Shown here: positions 7,252 through 15,786 of the stretch, piece by piece | Layout: every line of letters starts with the position of its first letter | Numbering within the stretch: position 1 is the first letter of the stretch | Origin: Deltaproteobacteria bacterium | GTDB taxonomy: Bacteria; Desulfobacterota; DSM-4660; Desulfatiglandales; Desulfatiglandaceae | Direction: 5' to 3' | NCBI GenBank assembly: GCA_018644785.1 | Contig: JABGPV010000017.1 | Coordinates: forward strand, 1 to 33,803 | Length of the DNA stretch: 33,803 bases | Notes under the pieces: model-generated | Database searches by the model: none | Told to the model about the DNA's origin: nothing | The model's input: the letters and a program-made list of their open reading frames with translations, nothing else | Made by a program: the position numbers and the translations under genes

Positions 7252-9240
7252 ATGGCTCCGTCTCCCGGAATAGGAATTTCTGTAACGTCAATGCCGTCCA
7301 GATTAAAATGTTACCTTGTGATTCCCCTATCCCCCGGGTACAAACTTCACGAATTGCCTTCCTGCTCCCGGCAACTGCTGGCCGCAGCCATCAGGCAGGC
7401 CGAAGGGTTTATCCGCCTGCCCGTTTTGCCGATCGGTGTTATCAGACCCCGTGGAGAATGTATTCATCTGCACACAAAAAAACATTTGAACATCGGCACT
7501 TTCTTTAAACGGGGAACCCACCTGTTCATAAACGTGGGTCTTCTGGCCTCGGACGCGCCCCCGATTGAGCAACTGGTTCAATGTGCTAACCAGGGCGAAT
7601 GGGCCTGGTCCGGACAGGCCGGCAGCAACTCCCTTCATGCCATGGCGTTTTACGTTCAGGGGTTTCTACGAAAAACCAGCATTGTCCCTTCCCATGACAA
7701 ACTTCGGTGGGCACTCTTGCAACTGACCGTTTGCCTAAACGAAAGCCCTTCACTCAATAAACCCGGTCAACCCAATAGCTTTCCAGGCAAACTGATACCA
7801 CCCAATACCGCGGGCATAGATCGTTCACCGGCAATGGAGAGTATTGGCGAGGGTAAACGCCGACCCGCAGCTCTTGACCCCCGTTTCCTGAATACAGCCT
7901 TTATGGAAATTGTCTCCAAGCCCGTTACCGGAAGCGTGGCGTGTGAAGAGACAGATGCCATGGCATGCGCACTGTTGAAGCACAGAGATCAGTCTGCCGT
8001 CCCCTGGATTTTTAACGCATGGGTCAATGAAATAGAATATCGAAAAGGTTCAACCATTCCAAAAGCCTTTCCTCCTGATATCCACCTTTCGACCACCGGC
8101 ATATGCAACATCAATTGCCGATTCTGCAATTATGAACATGGTATCGCCAGAGATGATTACGTTCAACCGGAACAGATCCGGAAAATGACCTATCTTCACC
8201 ATGCACAGACACTTCGTCTCTCAAGCGGACTCGGTGAACCCTCCTTAAATCCCCACTTGTCCGAAATCATTCGTGTCGTTTCAAAAGCTTTTCCACACCT
8301 TCAAATGGGCTTTTTCAGCAACGGCTTTGCTTTGAATCAAAACGGATTGCTGGAGGCCATTGTGGGAAATGTAAACTGGATACATGTTTCACTTAATGCC
8401 GCATCTCCCGAATCATATCGGGCGCAGTGCGGAATGAATGGATTTGACCAGATATCCAGCAACCTGTCTCGCCTGCATGCGGCAAAAAAAGAACGTAAGA
8501 ACCTGATGCCGCTGACCATGGGCTCCATGGTATTGAACCGGAAGAATCTGGACGACCTGCCCAGGATGCCTGCACTCTGTCGCCAACTGGGCATCGATAG
8601 GCTGACCGTCTTTCCCTTTTTCGCACTGGGCTCACATGATCCTGCCAAATTCGGACCTGATGATACCCTTGCAGCCTGTATGCCCCCATATGAACGCCTC
8701 TATGAGAAAACCGTGAGGGCCTCGGAACGACACCGGGTTACGCTGGAAATCCCGTCTCCCAACTCCCAGTCGACATCGTCTTTCGGAATGCCTCAGAGAA
8801 AACTTTATGATTTTGCGCAAATTGAGTCCAATGAATGGCCCCTGGGACGTTTTCTAACGGGTTTGAAATTTGAAAATCCCGAAGGAAGTTACTGTGATTT
8901 CCTATGGCGCTATGCCGCTATCGGCAGCACCAACAATACCGGACACAGCCCCAATGAAACCCATTTTCTCTATCCGTGTGTGGGCCCGCTTTCCAACGTA
9001 GACCTGTCCAGGAGAACCGCTTTTCGCTTTCAGGACGAAAAAGGGTTTTTAAATCTCTGGCAACACCCGGTTTTAAACCTTCTGCGAGAAGCTCAGCACA
9101 GGTCCGGCGTTTGCAGCGTCTGTGATTTGTGCCGGAACAACGACGTGCGGAATCCAAAACATTTCCGATCCTTAGAGGAGGAGGTCGCCCGTTTTGCGGC
9201 GTCTCACCGAAAGGCTGAAAGAAATACGGAACAAGAATAA
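7252..9240 (+). CDS. Radical SAM protein with SPASM-like C-terminal cysteines and a novel N-terminal region
   Basis: Up to 662 residues. The radical SAM cluster motif CNINCRFC is at Cys285, Cys289 and Cys292, followed by a glycine-rich SAM motif (LSSGLGEPSLNPHLSEI). C-terminal cysteines at 621, 624 and 627 (CSVCDLC) suggest an auxiliary Fe-S cluster as in SPASM/twitch proteins. The first 270 residues are not recognised; they contain an alpha/beta-like stretch (CYLVIPLSPGYKLHE). Start uncertain: ATG 7252 has no clear ribosome site and ATG 7294 is an alternative. The gene ends four bases from the convergent aminotransferase gene. The product may modify a peptide or small molecule; nothing here defines the substrate. 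Confidence 0.85.
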   Translation: MAPSPGIGISVTSMPSRLKCYLVIPLSPGYKLHELPSCSRQLLAAAIRQAEGFIRLPVLPIGVIRPRGECIHLHTKKHLNIGTFFKRGTHLFINVGLLASDAPPIEQLVQCANQGEWAWSGQAGSNSLHAMAFYVQGFLRKTSIVPSHDKLRWALLQLTVCLNESPSLNKPGQPNSFPGKLIPPNTAGIDRSPAMESIGEGKRRPAALDPRFLNTAFMEIVSKPVTGSVACEETDAMACALLKHRDQSAVPWIFNAWVNEIEYRKGSTIPKAFPPDIHLSTTGICNINCRFCNYEHGIARDDYVQPEQIRKMTYLHHAQTLRLSSGLGEPSLNPHLSEIIRVVSKAFPHLQMGFFSNGFALNQNGLLEAIVGNVNWIHVSLNAASPESYRAQCGMNGFDQISSNLSRLHAAKKERKNLMPLTMGSMVLNRKNLDDLPRMPALCRQLGIDRLTVFPFFALGSHDPAKFGPDDTLAACMPPYERLYEKTVRASERHRVTLEIPSPNSQSTSSFGMPQRKLYDFAQIESNEWPLGRFLTGLKFENPEGSYCDFLWRYAAIGSTNNTGHSPNETHFLYPCVGPLSNVDLSRRTAFRFQDEKGFLNLWQHPVLNLLREAQHRSGVCSVCDLCRNNDVRNPKHFRSLEEEVARFAASHRKAERNTEQE

Positions 9241-9244
9241 AACC

Positions 9245-10984
9245 CTACAATATGGGAATTTCCAGATAACGCTCAAAATTATTCTGTTTTTCAGCGTGAG
9301 CAATTCGTTCGAGGGTTTCCCCCATGGCTTCAAGGGTCTTCTCCATAATCAGATCATCATGGGCATACGATGGCAACATAATACCGTTGTAGGTGGTGAT
9401 GCCCCGTTTCAGAAGCTCCTGAATATAGAGGGTCCGTTTCAATCTCAACCGGTCGGCGTCTGATTCATGAAAGATCAACGCCGTTCGAAAGGGCGGACCT
9501 TTGCAACCGGCATTCACCCCGGTCGTGGCGCAGAGGCTGTTTAACCCGTTTTTCAGTCTTGTTCCATAGTCCCAGATCGTCTCGGCAACCGGTTCGGAAC
9601 GGTAAATTTGAATAGCGGCTTTGGCCGCGGCAAAAGAATAGACTTCGCCCTTGAAGGTGGGTCCATAATGAGTCCGCTCCATGCACTGCTCGAAAATGTG
9701 AGTCTTTCCCACCAAAGCGGCCAGGGGCATTCCCGATCCGATGGCTTTTCCCAGGCAGGCGAGATCCGGCACGATTCCTGTTGCTTTCTGCACACTGCCG
9801 GTCGGATATCGATACCCCGTAATAATCTCGTCGAAAACCAGGAGCGCACCCTCAGACCGTGTCGCCTCGGCAATGGTTGCCAGAAAATCTTTGTCCGCAT
9901 CCTGCTCAGGCCCCTGGATGCTCTCCCCGGGCCCTGAAGGCTCAAGCATAACAGCGGCCAGATCCCCCTTAAAACGCTTAAAAAGACGGAAGAAATCATC
10001 CCGGTCGTTAAAACGGAATCGATGGATAAGCGGTTCCGGCCTGTCCGGCACGCCGGTAACACCAAAACCATCCGCCTCAACCCAGAAATCCTGCCAGCCA
10101 TGGTATCCACTGCACAGAATAACCCGTTTTCCCGTATGAAGCCGCGCCAATCTTGCGGCAACCGTACATACATCGGAACCGTTTTTCCCGAAAACCACCA
10201 TTTCAGCGCAAGGGATGTCTTCCGTCAACATCCGTGCCACATCCATTTCCAGGTAACTTGGAAACGGCATCAGCGGCGGCATTTCAAGAACGTCGCCGAT
10301 GGCCGCCTGAATGCGATCATCCGCATAGCCCAGAATCGTACTGCCCCAGGCCATAATATAGTCAATATAACGGCGACCCGCCTGGTCCCACAAATGACAT
10401 CCCTTGGCTTTAGACACAAACAGAGGGAAGGTCATTCCCTCGCCGCTTCGCTCAATTCCCCCGGTAGGCCGATAATGCCATGGGTTCACGGATCTGGAAA
10501 CTTCAAGCGGGTCATCGGATGAAGAACCTTTGGAAGCATCGGAATTCAATGTCATCTTCAGCGGCGAAACACCTCGCTCGCTGAACCAGGCAGCGCCTTG
10601 GTCTACGAGTTCAAGCGAAACCGGGTGCTCTCCTTCCTGATGGGGAACGTTCAAAGGAAAACAAACCGTCGTCTGCTCGCCCGGTTTAATCATACTTCTC
10701 GGCATCTGATAGGTTCCGACCACCCGGCCATCCAACCTCAACACCAGATCAATACGACTTCCCCCGGGATCATCCCGGCGCCAGGTAAAGTCCCCACTGT
10801 TTTCCAGGGTGATCCTGGCCCCATAAATACTGCCGGCCATCAATTGATCGGGAATGTTATGGCTGACATAAACAACACCGTAAATTCTGCCGTCCCCGGG
10901 TGTTTCCCTCAGAAAACCAACCGTCGATGAAAACCTCATTTTTTGATTTTTAATTCGGTGCCACAGGAGCCGACTTTTGGTCAT
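9245..10984 (-). CDS. Class III aminotransferase (GSA aminomutase-like) with N-terminal beta-sandwich domain
   Basis: 579 residues. Residues about 170-579 form a class III PLP aminotransferase of the glutamate-1-semialdehyde aminomutase type, with FDEIITGYR around Asp385 and the Schiff-base lysine in ACLGKAIGSGMP (Lys413). Residues about 35-147 are an added Ig-like beta-sandwich (ITLENSGDFTW, VLRLDGRVVG), not part of HemL, so it is unlikely to be the tetrapyrrole enzyme. A similar module ends the upstream aldo/keto reductase-like protein, 31 bp away in the same operon. The enzyme probably moves an amino group on a sugar or semialdehyde substrate; pathway unknown. Confidence 0.87.
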   Translation of the reverse strand: MTKSRLLWHRIKNQKMRFSSTVGFLRETPGDGRIYGVVYVSHNIPDQLMAGSIYGARITLENSGDFTWRRDDPGGSRIDLVLRLDGRVVGTYQMPRSMIKPGEQTTVCFPLNVPHQEGEHPVSLELVDQGAAWFSERGVSPLKMTLNSDASKGSSSDDPLEVSRSVNPWHYRPTGGIERSGEGMTFPLFVSKAKGCHLWDQAGRRYIDYIMAWGSTILGYADDRIQAAIGDVLEMPPLMPFPSYLEMDVARMLTEDIPCAEMVVFGKNGSDVCTVAARLARLHTGKRVILCSGYHGWQDFWVEADGFGVTGVPDRPEPLIHRFRFNDRDDFFRLFKRFKGDLAAVMLEPSGPGESIQGPEQDADKDFLATIAEATRSEGALLVFDEIITGYRYPTGSVQKATGIVPDLACLGKAIGSGMPLAALVGKTHIFEQCMERTHYGPTFKGEVYSFAAAKAAIQIYRSEPVAETIWDYGTRLKNGLNSLCATTGVNAGCKGPPFRTALIFHESDADRLRLKRTLYIQELLKRGITTYNGIMLPSYAHDDLIMEKTLEAMGETLERIAHAEKQNNFERYLEIPIL

Positions 10985-11015
10985 GGGTTGTTCTCTTTAT
11001 GGATTCAAAAATGTT

Positions 11016-12590
11016 TTATCCTCGAAACCATGCGGATACACCGCCCTTTAAAACTTCCAGCTCGGAATCAAATAAAAATGTCTGAGCGTTATCAAACGAT
11101 GATTTTCCTTCGCGGGTCAGATGAAACTGCAAACGGCGCAGGCCTGCGCGGAAGGGCGCTTTCAGGTTAAAGACAATATGGGTCCGGTCCTCCGGGGGCA
11201 CGTTTCGCCTCAACGGGACTTTTTTCCACAATTTTCCATCCAGGGAAACAGACAGCACCACCGGGTTGCCATTGGGGTCCCCGGAGGCAGAGGGCCAGAC
11301 AAGCTTCCCCGCGTTCATCAAAAAGACCCGGCAGACTTCTCGTTCCCCCATGCGAATGGATGTGGGAATTTCTTTTCGGAGAATCCGCACGGGGAGTGAC
11401 CCTCGTCTCAGGCTGACCGGATCCGTGGCATCCAGGGGCAGTCGCTTTTCGGCCTGAAGCGCCAACATCCTTTCGTGTACCTGGATCAAGGCATTGGGGA
11501 TATCAATGCCGTGCGGACAACGACATGTCTTGTCATTACAGGTTCTGCACGCGGCTGCGGGCCAGGGATGGATATGGAAATACTGCAAACCATCGATGGT
11601 TTCAAATGTTTCCGATGGATAATTGGATATATAGGCATCCCGAAACAACCAGGAAACCGGCAGGTTTCGACTGCAAAGGCGCTCACAAAAGCCACAGCGG
11701 TTGCAAAGCCCTTTTTGAAGCGTTTTTAATGCATCCCGAATTTGGTGAGCCGATTTGTTTTCAACATCGTTAAGGCCATGTCCGGCCCGGGCATTTTCAT
11801 CCGCCTCCGCCACCGAGGCGGTTCCCGGAACAACGGCAGTGACCGCCGGGTTTTCCAATATGGCTTGCAATTGATCGCCGGCTGAAACCGCCTTGGAAGG
11901 GGTTGCAAACACGTGGTAGGGCGGAAAAGCCATGCTTTTTGAAACAAGCCCGCCGGCCAGCGGCTTCATAATCAGCAGGCTGACATCCTGTTTCAAGGCA
12001 AGGGGGAAAACCTTTCTCTTGTTCAGGGAGATATTTTCAATCTTTTTGTGATCCGTCGGGCAGTACGAAAGCAGGTGAAAACCCAGAAGGTTGTAGGCCA
12101 TCATCACCGCATCGAACCTGCCGGAGCCAATCAAACGGGAAACATATTCGGCCGTCCCATGGGTGCTGCAGAAAATGCCACCCAGCCGACCCTCCGCCTT
12201 TTTCTTCTCAAGATACGCCACCATACCGGTGGGGCCCCATACATCTTCCCCGAGATATTCCCGGTCGTCGATACAGGCGATACCGAACATTTCCAGCCGG
12301 CTTTTTCCCAACACCCGGCATGTGTTCTCAAAAAGGTACTCAAAGTGCGCCATATCCCCGTACCCTTGAGAGAGCATCGTGACATCTTTTCCATATTCCC
12401 GAATCGCTCCGGCCACCAGATTTTGGGTTCCATCATAATCAGGCGCTACATGTACCCAGTTGACACCCAGGTGAAACCCCCGTTTCAAGATTTCCATTGC
12501 CTGTCGCTCCGGTACAAGTCGCAACTGGCATGTACCAAATCCCACAGCGCTCAGATAAACATCCGTTTTTGCGACTCGGTTATATTTCAT
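11016..12590 (-). CDS. Aldo/keto reductase-like protein with two Fe-S clusters and C-terminal beta-sandwich
   Basis: About 524 residues from ATG 12590, chosen because MKYNRVAKTDVYLSAVGFG aligns with family starts; ATGs at 12620 and 12665 are also open, the latter overlapping cobO. The TIM-barrel part is AKR-like, but the catalytic tetrad appears altered: the usual Asp is His (NWVHVAPDY), the Lys is Gln (MLSQGYG) and the His is Cys (FGIACIDD); only Tyr remains. A ferredoxin-like segment follows with CNRCGFCERLC and CRTCNDKTCRCP, enough for two [4Fe-4S] clusters. The last 120 residues are an Ig-like sandwich like that on the neighbouring aminotransferase. A redox or binding role other than ordinary carbonyl reduction is likely. 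Confidence 0.85.
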   Translation of the reverse strand: MKYNRVAKTDVYLSAVGFGTCQLRLVPERQAMEILKRGFHLGVNWVHVAPDYDGTQNLVAGAIREYGKDVTMLSQGYGDMAHFEYLFENTCRVLGKSRLEMFGIACIDDREYLGEDVWGPTGMVAYLEKKKAEGRLGGIFCSTHGTAEYVSRLIGSGRFDAVMMAYNLLGFHLLSYCPTDHKKIENISLNKRKVFPLALKQDVSLLIMKPLAGGLVSKSMAFPPYHVFATPSKAVSAGDQLQAILENPAVTAVVPGTASVAEADENARAGHGLNDVENKSAHQIRDALKTLQKGLCNRCGFCERLCSRNLPVSWLFRDAYISNYPSETFETIDGLQYFHIHPWPAAACRTCNDKTCRCPHGIDIPNALIQVHERMLALQAEKRLPLDATDPVSLRRGSLPVRILRKEIPTSIRMGEREVCRVFLMNAGKLVWPSASGDPNGNPVVLSVSLDGKLWKKVPLRRNVPPEDRTHIVFNLKAPFRAGLRRLQFHLTREGKSSFDNAQTFLFDSELEVLKGGVSAWFRG

Positions 12591-12630
12591 TTCGGTCGAT
12601 TCGGCTCGCTTCAGGCGCATAATGGAAAAA

Positions 12631-13665
12631 TCAGAATTCAATCCCCTTTCTCGCGCCGATGCCATTCTTAAAGGGATGTTTAACCTCTTTCATCTCCATG
12701 ACAACCGTTGCGTGTTTCATCACGTCGGTCTTTGCGTAACGCCCGCCCAGCATAAGATGTACGCCTTTTGGTTTTTTCAAAAGCAAGTTCCGTACCTCAT
12801 CGGGGTGAATGAAACCATAATTAACAGCGATATTGATTTCATCCAGCACCACCAATCCATAACGGGAGGAGAACACAATCTCCTTCGCACGCTCCCATGC
12901 TTCCCTTGCCGCTTTTTTATGATTTGGGTCCGCATCAGGATTTTCTTTGTCCACAAATCCCTCCCCCATAGTCTCAATCTCCACCATGGGCAAATTTTCA
13001 ATGGCCATGACCTCCCCATAAAGCCGGGGAGACTTAATGACCTGAAGGATAAAGGCGGGCATACCCATACTGCTCATGAGCAGGGCCTTGCCCAGACAAT
13101 AAGTGGTCTTTCCCTTACCCTTGCCGGTCACCACTTCGATGGGGCTTTGATGTTCATTCGGGGACGGTGCCTGAACCGCCATTTCCGTTACAAGATCGGC
13201 TTTGCCCATAATTCCATCCGAAGCCTCGGATCCTGTCAGGAGCAACTCCACATGGGCCGCTTTTTCCCGCATCAGTTCCAGGATTTCGTTCACCGGAATC
13301 AAGCCATTTGAAACCGGTTCCAGAACACCATCTAAGACCACCAAATCATAAGTGCCGGACAAAGCAGCCTCCACCGCACTTTGAAAGGCCTCTTTTGCCG
13401 CCCCACCGACCATGCCCGGATCCTTTTTTGAACCCTTCAAGGCTGAAGCGTCAATCACCAGGTTCGGCGCCAGGGATGCGGCGGCCGTCTTTTCCCCACC
13501 CTCCAGATCATGGTGAACAAAACGGGTGATGAGTGAGCGAAGCCCATAACCTGAGGCGCGAAGCGCCAGCCCAAAAGGTGCAAAATTGGCTTTTCCCGAT
13601 GGGCTTGTGTAAACCTGTATCAATCCCGTTTCCTGATTGGTTGATGATATCTTCTTGTTTTTCAT
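12631..13665 (-). CDS. cobO: Cob(I)yrinic acid a,c-diamide adenosyltransferase, duplicated (CobO/CobA/BtuR type)
   Basis: Transfers the adenosyl group of ATP to Co(I) corrinoid, making adenosylcobamide. 344 residues, nearly double the roughly 180-200 of the family. The C-terminal half is a full CobO with P-loop TGKGKGKTT (180-188), VVLDEINIAVNYG and LMLGGRYA. The N-terminal half repeats the same fold with a broken P-loop (TSPSGKAN, 20-27) and matching landmarks YDLVVLDGVLEPVSNG and LLLTGSEA, so it is a degenerate tandem copy. It lies between moeA and the AKR-like gene in one operon. Confidence 0.9.
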   Translation of the reverse strand: MKNKKISSTNQETGLIQVYTSPSGKANFAPFGLALRASGYGLRSLITRFVHHDLEGGEKTAAASLAPNLVIDASALKGSKKDPGMVGGAAKEAFQSAVEAALSGTYDLVVLDGVLEPVSNGLIPVNEILELMREKAAHVELLLTGSEASDGIMGKADLVTEMAVQAPSPNEHQSPIEVVTGKGKGKTTYCLGKALLMSSMGMPAFILQVIKSPRLYGEVMAIENLPMVEIETMGEGFVDKENPDADPNHKKAAREAWERAKEIVFSSRYGLVVLDEINIAVNYGFIHPDEVRNLLLKKPKGVHLMLGGRYAKTDVMKHATVVMEMKEVKHPFKNGIGARKGIEF

Positions 13666-13680
13666 GGTAGTTTAAGACTT

Positions 13681-14895
13681 TCAGAAAAGTATTTGCACGT
13701 CAATAATATTGCCCGGTGTCAGACATTGCACCCCTTCGGGAATCCGGATCAGGGCCTGGGCCCGGGCCTGGGACTGAATCCGGCTTTTCATGTGATGCGG
13801 GATAGCCCACCACTCCCCTCCCCGCTTTTCCAGGCTCGCCTGGAAGAACTGGGTCCATGTGACATCCCCACGCACCTCCTCTGCCAGCCGTACTTTTTTC
13901 AATGGAAACGGCGTGTTAGGTTTTCCCGCCATCTGAAGGAGTCCGGGCAGGGCAATCTGAAGAAATGCCATCTCATTAGACGGGGGCCCGCCGGGAAGGC
14001 AGAAAATGGGTTTGCCATCCAAAATCCCCAGCGCCACAGCCTTTCCCGGACCGAGCCGGACCCGGTGGAAAAGCATCTCCCAACCCATTTCATCCAGGAT
14101 TCTAGTGGTCAGATCCCGCTCGCTCTTCCACGCGCCGCCGCTGGTCAGCAGGGCATCATTTTTTGAAAGGAGTTTTTGGAAAGTCTTTTCGAGTTCATGG
14201 GGATGATCCCGAACAACGGACGTTTCCCCCGACATGCCGAAATAACGCAACCACGAATAAAGCGTCACCATATTGCTGGCATACAACTGGCCGGGCTTAA
14301 GGGAGTGCCCGGGCGCAATCACCTCATCCCCGGTAGCCACAATGCCAACACGAGGGTGCGGACATACCTTCACCCGGTCCAGACCACCGGCAGCCAAGAG
14401 CCCGGTCAGGGCTGGCGTCAAGGCCTGCCCCCGTTTCACAATGAGACCCTCTTTTGCCACATCACTGCCTTGAAACAGGAGATTGCATCCGGACGGCGCA
14501 TCCCGGAAACAGATCACCTTGTCGCCGCGCCGTTCCGTGAATTCAACGGATACAACCGCATCGGCGCCTTTGGGTATCACAGCGCCGGTCAGTATTTCAA
14601 CCGTCTCACCGGGCTGAACGGTCTTCAGGGTGGGGTCCCCGGCAGCCAGGGTACCGGAAATTCTGAGCGGAATGCCGTTTTCACGCGACGCTTGGGTGAT
14701 ATCCGATGAAACCACTGCGAACCCGTCCCGCAGGGAAGACGTGGCCGATGGACAATCCACCACCGCCCTCAGATCCTCTGCCGCCACAAGACCACACACC
14801 TCATGAACGGGCATTGGCGCCGGCTTCAGGGTCCGAATGGCATCGAAAGTCAGGGAAAGCGCCTCTTTCAATCCGATATCATAGGTTCGAGCCAT
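13681..14895 (-). CDS. moeA: Molybdopterin molybdenumtransferase MoeA
   Basis: Inserts molybdenum (or tungsten) into adenylylated molybdopterin, the last step of the basic cofactor. 404 residues, normal length. Signatures in order: LRDGFAV near residue 57, ILTGAVIPKGADAVV, GIVATGDEV in the MPT-binding domain, LTSGGAWKSERD and FCLPGGPPSNEMAF, then a C-terminal beta domain. In LTSGGAW a Trp stands where most MoeA proteins have the Val/Ser of SGGVS. The start overlaps the nitrilase gene by 17 bases, implying translational coupling. Confidence 0.92.
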   Translation of the reverse strand: MARTYDIGLKEALSLTFDAIRTLKPAPMPVHEVCGLVAAEDLRAVVDCPSATSSLRDGFAVVSSDITQASRENGIPLRISGTLAAGDPTLKTVQPGETVEILTGAVIPKGADAVVSVEFTERRGDKVICFRDAPSGCNLLFQGSDVAKEGLIVKRGQALTPALTGLLAAGGLDRVKVCPHPRVGIVATGDEVIAPGHSLKPGQLYASNMVTLYSWLRYFGMSGETSVVRDHPHELEKTFQKLLSKNDALLTSGGAWKSERDLTTRILDEMGWEMLFHRVRLGPGKAVALGILDGKPIFCLPGGPPSNEMAFLQIALPGLLQMAGKPNTPFPLKKVRLAEEVRGDVTWTQFFQASLEKRGGEWWAIPHHMKSRIQSQARAQALIRIPEGVQCLTPGNIIDVQILF

Positions 14896-15685
14896 GTGAA
14901 TATCCCTCGTTTGATTGAAGCAAAACCCGGTCGTTTAAGGCCGAAAATGTTTTACGCACAACGCGAACCCGCTCAGGATCAATATCAGCTGAAACATAAC
15001 ATGCCCCTTCCCCACCTTCAGCCAGAACCTCTCCGCCAGGGTCAACGATCATGCTGTGACCGGCAAAGGCCTTACCGTCACTGGTTCCGGCACAGTTACA
15101 GGAAAAAAGATAAGAGAGGTTTTCGTGTGCTCTGGCCCGGTTAAACAGGCGCCAGGCATCCAGTCGCGCCAGGGGCCAGGCCGAGGGCACCAGAAAAATC
15201 GAAGCCCCCTGATCCACCATGAGTCGATAAAGCTCGGGAAAGCGCAAATCATAGCAGGTGGTAATCCCCGCTTTGCCCCATGGCAGATCCACGACCACCG
15301 ACTTTTTACCCGCCTTCAACAGCTTCCGCTCTTCCGACTGGTATCCAAAAAGGTGAATCTTCCGATATTGGGCCATAATCCCGCCGTCAGGTCCCAGAAG
15401 AAGGGCAGCGTTGAACAAGTCGTCGTCCTCTCGCAACACCAGGCTGCCCATCAGGATATGAATCCCCATAGCCGAGGCCCTTTCTCTCAAAGCTGACACT
15501 GTGGGGCCGTCAATGGGTTCACTCTCCTTTCGGTACCGATGAAACGAAAAATAACCGCAAGGCCACAATTCCGGCAGCAGTATCAAATCGCTTGGCGGCG
15601 CCTGGTCCAGCAGATCCAATGCTGCTTCAATATTTTCTTCTTTACGCCCGTCTTTAATTTCCATCTGAATGCTGGTAACACGCAT
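14879..15685 (-). CDS. Carbon-nitrogen hydrolase (nitrilase superfamily amidase)
   Basis: 268 residues from ATG 15685, which has AAGGA eight bases upstream; the frame also opens at TTG 15703. The catalytic triad is intact: Glu39 (LLPELWPCG), Lys109 (QYRKIHLFG) and Cys144 (GITTCYDLRFPELYR). The Lys and Cys motifs resemble the NIT2/omega-amidase and deaminated-glutathione amidase branch, so small amides are likely substrates. First gene of the operon with moeA, divergent from hisHF. Confidence 0.88.
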   Translation of the reverse strand: MRVTSIQMEIKDGRKEENIEAALDLLDQAPPSDLILLPELWPCGYFSFHRYRKESEPIDGPTVSALRERASAMGIHILMGSLVLREDDDLFNAALLLGPDGGIMAQYRKIHLFGYQSEERKLLKAGKKSVVVDLPWGKAGITTCYDLRFPELYRLMVDQGASIFLVPSAWPLARLDAWRLFNRARAHENLSYLFSCNCAGTSDGKAFAGHSMIVDPGGEVLAEGGEGACYVSADIDPERVRVVRKTFSALNDRVLLQSNEGYSHGSNL

Positions 15686-15786
15686 ATTGGCGATCCTTTC
15701 CAAACTTTACATTCAAAGCTGTATTTTGTATAACCCAAACCCTTACGATTAGGCAACCCCCCATATAGAGAACAAAGGAACAGCCC

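Noticed and set aside
9245..10984. Calling the aminotransferase HemL of haem synthesis
   Set aside because: It has an extra N-terminal beta-sandwich domain and no other tetrapyrrole-ring synthesis genes in the operon apart from cobO; a specialised role is more likely.
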